This document shows positions 58,781-64,000 of a stretch of DNA of 64,000 nucleotides, one piece after another. A program made the translations under genes and the position numbers. The first letter of the stretch is position 1. Every line of letters starts with the position of its first letter. Source of the DNA: Okeania hirsuta. GTDB taxonomy: Bacteria; Cyanobacteriota; Cyanobacteriia; Cyanobacteriales; Microcoleaceae. The stretch is from NCBI RefSeq assembly GCF_003838195.1, contig NZ_RCBY01000017.1:1-64000 (forward strand). Reading direction: 5' to 3'. The notes under the pieces were generated by a model, which had not been told where the DNA came from, did no database searches, and saw nothing but the letters and a program-made list of their open reading frames with translations.

Positions 58781-59929
58781 TCACACTATAATTGTGGAAA
58801 GCCACCAGCCAAAACCTAAACCTAATCCAGAAATAATAGCTAAAATCAAAAAAGTAGAAAATCCATTAAACAACTCTATCAACTTTTCTCCCGCAACCAT
58901 TTGAGCAACTACTCCTGCCACAATACCAATAGCTACCCATAACCCAACAATAATATTAGGCCCAGCACTAGCCAAAGCGATCGCCACAGCTTTAGACCGA
59001 GTAGAATTCCAAGCTGCAGACCAAGCTCCAACCCAAGCTCCCACAATAAACCCAAGCATACTGCCAACACCAGTACCAGTCTTCAAACCAATCACAGCAT
59101 CTACTATTGTCCCAAAAATAAATCCAGCAGCAGCCCAAATAATAGAACCAACAATCACCAATAATACATTTTCAGCCCCATTACCAGCCAAAAATCCTCC
59201 CAAAGCAATTACTCCATCAATAGTCACCACAGCAGCAACTGTCCTGGCCTTAGGTTCAGTGCCAGCAATTAACCCTAGACTACATCCAACCATGGCCCAT
59301 GCCAAAGCAGTGATTATACCTCCCACAGAATTTCCAGCTATCCAACCTGCTCCCCCTCCAGCACCCAATAAAGCGATCGCCCAACATCTTTGAGAACCCG
59401 TTCCTTCAATTGCCAAAACAGTCATTCCCATCCATGCCACGCCCTCAACCACGGCCCAACTCCAGACAGGAGCTTTGTAAATAACTAATACCCAGGCAGT
59501 CAAAGCATAAAACAGGAAAGTGGCAATTAAACTACCCCAAGGAATACTGGAAGTTGCTGAATGTGGTTGATGAGTGTGGACAGAGAACTGTTGAAAATGA
59601 TTATTAGCGTTAGAATTTTCTGGCCTTTGAGGAGAGGGGGAAGGTTGAGGAGAAGGTGGACGACGAGGTGATGAGTATTGTGTTTGACTGGGAGTTTTTC
59701 GTTTCGGAATAGTTTGTGGTTGAGAATCATTCAAAAAATACCGTAATTTTCCGTAAGCTTCATTAATCTCTTTGAGATGAATTTGAGCTTTTGCTTGGAG
59801 ACGAGTATTTTGGGCAAAGCGGTCTGGGTGCCAGACAAAGGCTAAATCTCGGTAAGCTTGTTTCACTTGATCTAGAGAAGCACCAGGCTCAAGTTCTAAA
59901 ATTTTATAGTATTGATTTATCTCATCCAC
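58781..59929 (-). CDS. J-domain membrane protein
   Basis: The 382-residue protein opens with a J domain (YYKILELEPGASLDQVKQAY, then RDLAFVWHPDRF with the HPD triad at residues 34-36), which stimulates Hsp70 ATPase. A Pro/Ser/Gln-rich linker follows (about 75-130). The C-terminal 250 residues form about seven to nine hydrophobic, glycine- and alanine-rich helices (WIAGNSVGGIITALAWAMVG; LGFIVGAWVGAWSAAW). It would anchor a DnaK partner at the thylakoid or plasma membrane. No DnaJ zinc finger is present. This architecture is common in filamentous cyanobacteria; its client is unknown. Confidence 0.88.
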   Translation of the reverse strand: MDEINQYYKILELEPGASLDQVKQAYRDLAFVWHPDRFAQNTRLQAKAQIHLKEINEAYGKLRYFLNDSQPQTIPKRKTPSQTQYSSPRRPPSPQPSPSPQRPENSNANNHFQQFSVHTHQPHSATSSIPWGSLIATFLFYALTAWVLVIYKAPVWSWAVVEGVAWMGMTVLAIEGTGSQRCWAIALLGAGGGAGWIAGNSVGGIITALAWAMVGCSLGLIAGTEPKARTVAAVVTIDGVIALGGFLAGNGAENVLLVIVGSIIWAAAGFIFGTIVDAVIGLKTGTGVGSMLGFIVGAWVGAWSAAWNSTRSKAVAIALASAGPNIIVGLWVAIGIVAGVVAQMVAGEKLIELFNGFSTFLILAIISGLGLGFGWWLSTIIV

Positions 59930-60195
59930 ATTAGAAAAATAATCAGTAATTAGGACAATTAGGAATTTAGTGGTGTGACGTTATCGAAAGCCTTATTTTT
60001 TGAGGTTGGTATTATATGACAGGGAAAAGGCCGCCGAGAAGAGTGGGAAAAACATTTCCTCTTTGATTCATCATTACTCTATGTAGTAACCAACTCAATA
60101 TTTGATACATGAAACAAAACTCATAGACAATTAGTTCCATTTTGACTTTAAAGTAAGAAAAATGCCATATTACTCTTATGAGTCTATCTGAAAAT

Positions 60196-60249
60196 GTTGC
60201 AATTCATCTCCCATTATCATCTTCGATTTAGCGGGAGATGAATTGCAAC
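60196..60249. repeat. 17-bp hairpin upstream of TnpB remnant
   Basis: GTTGCAATTCATCTCCC and GGGAGATGAATTGCAAC pair perfectly across a 20-base loop. ATTCATCTCCC-type hairpins occur near the ends of IS200/IS605 elements in cyanobacteria, and the tnpB remnant starts 87 bases downstream, so this is probably part of that element. The rest of 59930-60335 shows nothing else. Confidence 0.6.
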
Positions 60250-60335
60250 CAGAAAATATATTCATTGCGACAGGTGAAAGATTTGTCTTTGTGTTATAAT
60301 TGCACCTTTAAATTCAGAAAAAAATAAACGGATAC

Positions 60336-61560
60336 TTGATTACTCTAACTTACCAATACAAGCTTAAACCGACTAAACATCAAGAAGTAGAAATTAATCA
60401 GATTCTTGATGTTTGCAAAAGCGTGTATAATTCGCACTAAGAGAGCGGAAAAACTGGCTAAGTTCAAAAAAATAACCAATTAATAGTTGTTCAATTGTTG
60501 CTGAATATATTATTTCTGGTGATGCAGCTTATCCTAATAATAATCATCAAGGAAAAAACTTAACAATAGCGAAGAAAACTAATACTAACTTTAATTTAGT
60601 AAATGCCCAAGTTTTACAACAAACTTTAAAGACTTTAGATCGAGCTTTTTCTGATATGAAATCTCAAGGAAAAAGTTATCCAAGGTTTAAGAAAAAACTG
60701 AGAAGTTTTATTTTTCCAGCAATGCTGAAAAATTGCTTAGGCAATATATAGAGTTAAACTGCCTCAGGTAGGTTGGATGTAAGATTAAACAAAGTAGGCC
60801 ATATCCAGATTTTTTTCAAGCTAAACAAGCTAGGATAGTCAAAAAAGCTAGTGGTTATTATTTGATGATTAGTTTTACTTCATCAGAGTTAGTATCAGAT
60901 GTTGCTGAATATATTATTTCTGGTGATGCAGCTTATCCTAATTATAATCATCAAGGAAAAAACTTAACAATAGCTAAGAAAACTAATACTAACTTTAATT
61001 TAGTAAATGCCCAAGTTTTACAACAAACTTTAAAGACTTTAGATCGAGCTTTTTCTGATATGAAATCTCAAGGAAAAAGTTATCCAAGGTTTAAGAAAAA
61101 ACTGAGAAGTTTTATTTTTCCAGCAATGCTGAAAAATTGCTTAGGCAATATATAGAGTTAAACTGCCTCAGGTAGGTTGGATGTAAGATTAAACAAAGTA
61201 GGCCATATCCAGATTTTTTTCAAGCTAAACAAGCTAGGATAGTCAAAACAGTTAGTGGTTATTATTTGATGATTAGTTTTACTTCATCAGAGTTAGTATC
61301 AGAGAATCCAGTAGGCAAAAAGTGGTTAGGAATAGACGCAGATATACAGATTTTTGTAGCTACTTCAACTGGAAAGTTAATCAAATCTCCTAAGTTTTTA
61401 TTAAGTAAACTGCGGTAGGGGCAAATGGGCATTCGCCCCGACAATTGCTGCAAAGAAGGCTTAAGAAAAAAAATAAGGGGTCAAATAATTGGTTAAAACT
61501 TCTAGAAATAAATTTTTAACAATAAAAGCATTAAAACAACGTAATTTAGATTTATCTTAT
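60336..61560 (+). pseudogene. IS200/IS605-type TnpB remnant with internal duplication
   Basis: The N-terminus reads LTYQYKLKPTKHQEVEINQI then LDVCKSVYN, typical of TnpB. After stops, CSIVAEYIISGDAAYPN onward, QVLQQTLKTLDRAFSDMKSQ and YPRFKKKLRSFIFPAM follow. A 404-bp segment (60497-60900) is then repeated at 60901-61304. After that LGIDADIQIFVATSTGKLIK, SPKFLLSKLR and RNKFLTIKALKQRNLDLSY complete the middle of the protein with the first catalytic Asp region. A short GGGGCAAATGGGCATTCGCCCC-like hairpin is inserted at 61417. The C-terminal zinc finger and last acidic residues are missing. Inactive. Confidence 0.85.
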
Positions 61561-61616
61561 TAGCTAGTATAAACTACCCGCTAAAATAAAGAGATATCTC
61601 AAAATATCAATATCAA

Positions 61617-64000
61617 ATGTCTGCAAACTTTCCCACTGCCGTTTTGATTGACGGCCATTCTCTCGCCTTTCGTTCCTACTATGCTTTTGGCAAAAGTCGT
61701 AGTGGGGGCTTAAAAACTTCTACAGGCATTCCCACCAGTGTTTGTTTTGGTTTTCTGAAGTCTTTGTTGGAAGTTATGGAGACTCAAAAACCAGAATATT
61801 TAGCGATCGCTTTTGATTTAGGAAAACCTACGTTTCGCCACGAAGCTGACAAAAACTATAAAGCAGATCGAGCAGAAGCGCCTGAAGATTTAATTGTTGA
61901 TGTGGAAAATTTGCAAGAGATTTTAGGTGCTTTTAATATACCTATAATTACTGCTGCTGGTTATGAAGCGGATGATGTATTAGGAGCTTTAGCGCAAAAA
62001 GCTAGTACTGCTGGTTTTCGGGTAAAAATTCTTTCGGGCGACCAAGATTTATTTCAATTAATAGATGTGGAAAAAGGTATTAGTGTTTTACATTTAGCAG
62101 CAGGTAAAGGTAGCACTCCTCAAGAGTTTGGTCCTGAAGAAGTTAAGGAAAAATTGGGTATTTTACCGACTCAAGTTGTTGATTATAAAGCTCTTTGTGG
62201 AGATGCTTCTGATAATATTTCTGGTGTTAGGGGTATTGGGAAAAAAACGGCAGTTAAGTTGTTGAATGAATATGGTTCTTTAGCGGAAATTTATAGTTCT
62301 CTGAATAAAATTAAAGGAGCAAATCAGAAAAAACTTGAAGAGGGAAAAGTTGAGGCAGAGCATTCTCAGTTTATGGCAAGAATTGAAGTAAATGTTCCAA
62401 TAGATATTGAGATGGAAGATTTGCAGCTCAAAAAAATCTCTCGCTCAGAAATTGAGCCTATTTTGCAAAAGTTTGAATTACAACATTTCTTAAATCAAAT
62501 CCCTTATTTAGAACAACAGTTTAGTGGGTTGGCGGGAATTCAAGTTTTGCCAGAAGAGTCGGAAAATAAACAAGAAGAAAAATCAGACAATATTTTGGTT
62601 GAGGAAGAGAATGATGATTGGTTTTTTAGTACAGAAGATACAAAGGCAGCTCAACAACAAATAACAATAAAATCAGAAATAAAACCTCAAATTATTGATA
62701 CTCCAGAAAAGTTAAATCAGTTAGTAAATATTTTAAAAGAACAGAAAAATCATGAGACTCCCGTAGCATGGGATACGGAAACTACATCTTTAGAACCACG
62801 AGATGCAGAGTTAGTTGGTATTGGTTGTTGTTGGGGAAAAAATATAGAAGATATTGCTTATATTCCCACCGGACATAAAGTAGGAAAAAATCTAGATAAA
62901 GGAAAAGTATTAGAGGCTTTAAAACCAATTTTAGAAGGTTCTGATTATCCGAAAGTATTTCAAAATGCCAAATTTGATAGATTAGTTTTTCGCTGTCAAG
63001 GAATTAAATTAGCTGGAGTTGTTTTTGACACAATGTTGGCAAGTTATGTATTAAATCCTGGAGCAAAACATAGTCTGGAAGAAATATATATTAGACATCT
63101 GAGAACTGCTGGAATAAATTTAAAAAGTTATGATGATGTAGTCTCGAAAAATCAAACTATTGCTGACTTAGATATTCTCAAAGTTACTCACTATTGTGGA
63201 ACTCAAGTTTTTGTAACATTTCAGTTAGTAGAAAAATTAAGAACAGAATTAGAAAAAGCTGATGAAAATAAACCTCCTGAGAAATCTTTGTACAAATTAT
63301 TAGTAGATGTAGAACAACCATTAGAATCCGTTTTAGCAGAAATGGAATATCTGGGAATTAAGATTGATATTGAATATCTCAAGAAATTCTCAGTCCAACT
63401 GAAAAAAGATTTAGAAGTAATTGAAAAAAGAGCTTTTGAAACTGTAGATAATCGAATTTTACAGGAATATCTCATAACAGAAATTCAAAATATAGAGACT
63501 GACTCATTCACTAATCAACAAGAATTAAAAAAAGCAATATCTAGCCCCATACTAAAAGCATATATTACCAAATTATCAAAAGAGCAAAGACAGAAATCAG
63601 AAATAATTGAAAGCCAAATCAATCGAGCAGAAACAAGTGATTTTTTAAACCTTAACTCACCATCTCAATTAAGCGAACTACTATTTAATATACTAAATCA
63701 AAATCAGAAAAAATCTCGGAAAATTAAGACTGGTTACTCTACAGATGTAGTTGTCTTAGAAAAATTACAAGAAGAAAGTCAACATCATCTCATCATTGAT
63801 GAAATATTAAATCACCGAACCTTATATAAACTCTTTTCTACCTATGTCGAAGCCATACCAAAATTAGTTCGTACAGATACTCAGAGAGTTCATACAAATT
63901 TTAATCAAACTCAAACAGATACAGGACGTTTATCTTCCTCCGAACCAAACTTACAAAATATTCCCATTGGTACAGAATTTTCTAGGCAAATTCGTCAGGC
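61617..64000 (+). CDS. polA: DNA polymerase I, partial (runs off the window)
   Basis: From ATG 61617 at least 794 codons remain open. The 5'-nuclease domain comes first (MSANFPTAVLIDGHSLAFRS; YEADDVLGALAQKA; SGDQDLFQLI; LCGDASDNISGVRGIGKKTA). A 3'-exonuclease domain follows at about 380-560 with its first acidic motif intact (VAWDTETTSLEPRDAELVGI) and FQNAKFDRLVF, so proofreading is likely. The polymerase domain begins with LESVLAEMEYLGIKIDIEYL and reaches the motif A side at TDTGRLSSSEPNLQNIPIGT. Pol I fills gaps and removes RNA primers. The insert between nuclease and exonuclease parts (EESENKQEEKSD) is long and acidic. Confidence 0.95.
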   Translation, partial: MSANFPTAVLIDGHSLAFRSYYAFGKSRSGGLKTSTGIPTSVCFGFLKSLLEVMETQKPEYLAIAFDLGKPTFRHEADKNYKADRAEAPEDLIVDVENLQEILGAFNIPIITAAGYEADDVLGALAQKASTAGFRVKILSGDQDLFQLIDVEKGISVLHLAAGKGSTPQEFGPEEVKEKLGILPTQVVDYKALCGDASDNISGVRGIGKKTAVKLLNEYGSLAEIYSSLNKIKGANQKKLEEGKVEAEHSQFMARIEVNVPIDIEMEDLQLKKISRSEIEPILQKFELQHFLNQIPYLEQQFSGLAGIQVLPEESENKQEEKSDNILVEEENDDWFFSTEDTKAAQQQITIKSEIKPQIIDTPEKLNQLVNILKEQKNHETPVAWDTETTSLEPRDAELVGIGCCWGKNIEDIAYIPTGHKVGKNLDKGKVLEALKPILEGSDYPKVFQNAKFDRLVFRCQGIKLAGVVFDTMLASYVLNPGAKHSLEEIYIRHLRTAGINLKSYDDVVSKNQTIADLDILKVTHYCGTQVFVTFQLVEKLRTELEKADENKPPEKSLYKLLVDVEQPLESVLAEMEYLGIKIDIEYLKKFSVQLKKDLEVIEKRAFETVDNRILQEYLITEIQNIETDSFTNQQELKKAISSPILKAYITKLSKEQRQKSEIIESQINRAETSDFLNLNSPSQLSELLFNILNQNQKKSRKIKTGYSTDVVVLEKLQEESQHHLIIDEILNHRTLYKLFSTYVEAIPKLVRTDTQRVHTNFNQTQTDTGRLSSSEPNLQNIPIGTEFSRQIRQ

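Noticed and set aside
60862-61155. A 97-codon + strand gene
   Set aside because: It is the second copy of a duplicated TnpB fragment and not a gene of its own.
1-64000. tRNA, rRNA, tmRNA or riboswitches
   Set aside because: I looked for T-loop (GGTTCGAATCC-like) and other conserved RNA words and found none convincing; a covariance-model scan would settle it.

Overview
The window looks like chromosomal DNA of a filamentous, non-picocyanobacterial cyanobacterium of low G+C. The octamer GCGATCGC (HIP1) recurs throughout. Cyanobacterial or photosynthetic genes are present: a CpcT/CpeT bilin lyase, the PSII biogenesis factor Thf1/Psp29, NDH-1 subunit NdhS, a cyanobacterial-type Hfq, a HAS-barrel protein and a ComFB protein. 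Coding density is low and there are many decayed genes, insertion sequences and small inverted-repeat elements. This resembles Trichodesmium/Okeania-type Oscillatoriales; the genus is an inference, not a read-out.

Layout. 0-2.2 kb: an antitoxin-like ORF, a heavy-metal P-type ATPase that lost its N-terminal half, and a broken IS5-type transposase next to it. 2.2-6.3 kb: sparse, with a Nudix hydrolase, a 35-residue membrane peptide, an AllA-like protein, and an IS630 remnant carrying a small element (MITE). 6.3-14.2 kb: a coherent + strand block of two giant TPR-glycosyltransferases, a hexapeptide acyltransferase and a sulfotransferase, probably making or decorating a surface polysaccharide. 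14.3-17.7 kb (-): a very large DUF4347/lamin-tail/FG-GAP-like surface protein broken by two stop codons and a MITE. 18.2-25.8 kb: aldo/keto reductase, a headless papain-like protease, a group 1/2 sigma factor, lipA, and an NCS2 permease split by an ISL3-family IS. 26.6-34.3 kb: a DMT exporter, a broken PLD-like gene, a nuclease-like protein bracketed by inverted MITEs, dapF/hfq (divergent), and a TrkA-C remnant.

34.5-49 kb is the housekeeping core: M23 peptidase, ComFB, thf1, cpcT-like lyase, STAS protein, hemF, mrp, ndhS, HAS-barrel protein, GT39-like membrane transferase, rpsB and tsf. 49.1-54.4 kb: a conserved cyanobacterial protein and recG, whose 5' end and upstream region are tandemly duplicated, then a frameshifted zinc-ribbon gene. 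54.4-56.1 kb is a 1.2-kb array of HIP1-centred repeats that includes three successive near-perfect hairpins with 62-bp arms. 56.1-61.6 kb: Uma2 nuclease, DUF2470 protein, head-to-head remnants of an AKR and an EAL gene, a J-domain membrane protein, and a TnpB pseudogene with an internal 404-bp duplication. polA runs off the right end.

The strongest unusual signals are structural. At least six families of non-coding inverted-repeat elements are present. One makes 8-bp target duplications, another a TA duplication. Most carry 7-nt tandem repeats inside. Their insertion history can be read exactly at several loci (ndhS duplicate, protease 3' end, DUF4347 gene, NCS2 permease). The HIP1 hairpin array is the most striking piece of unexplained DNA.
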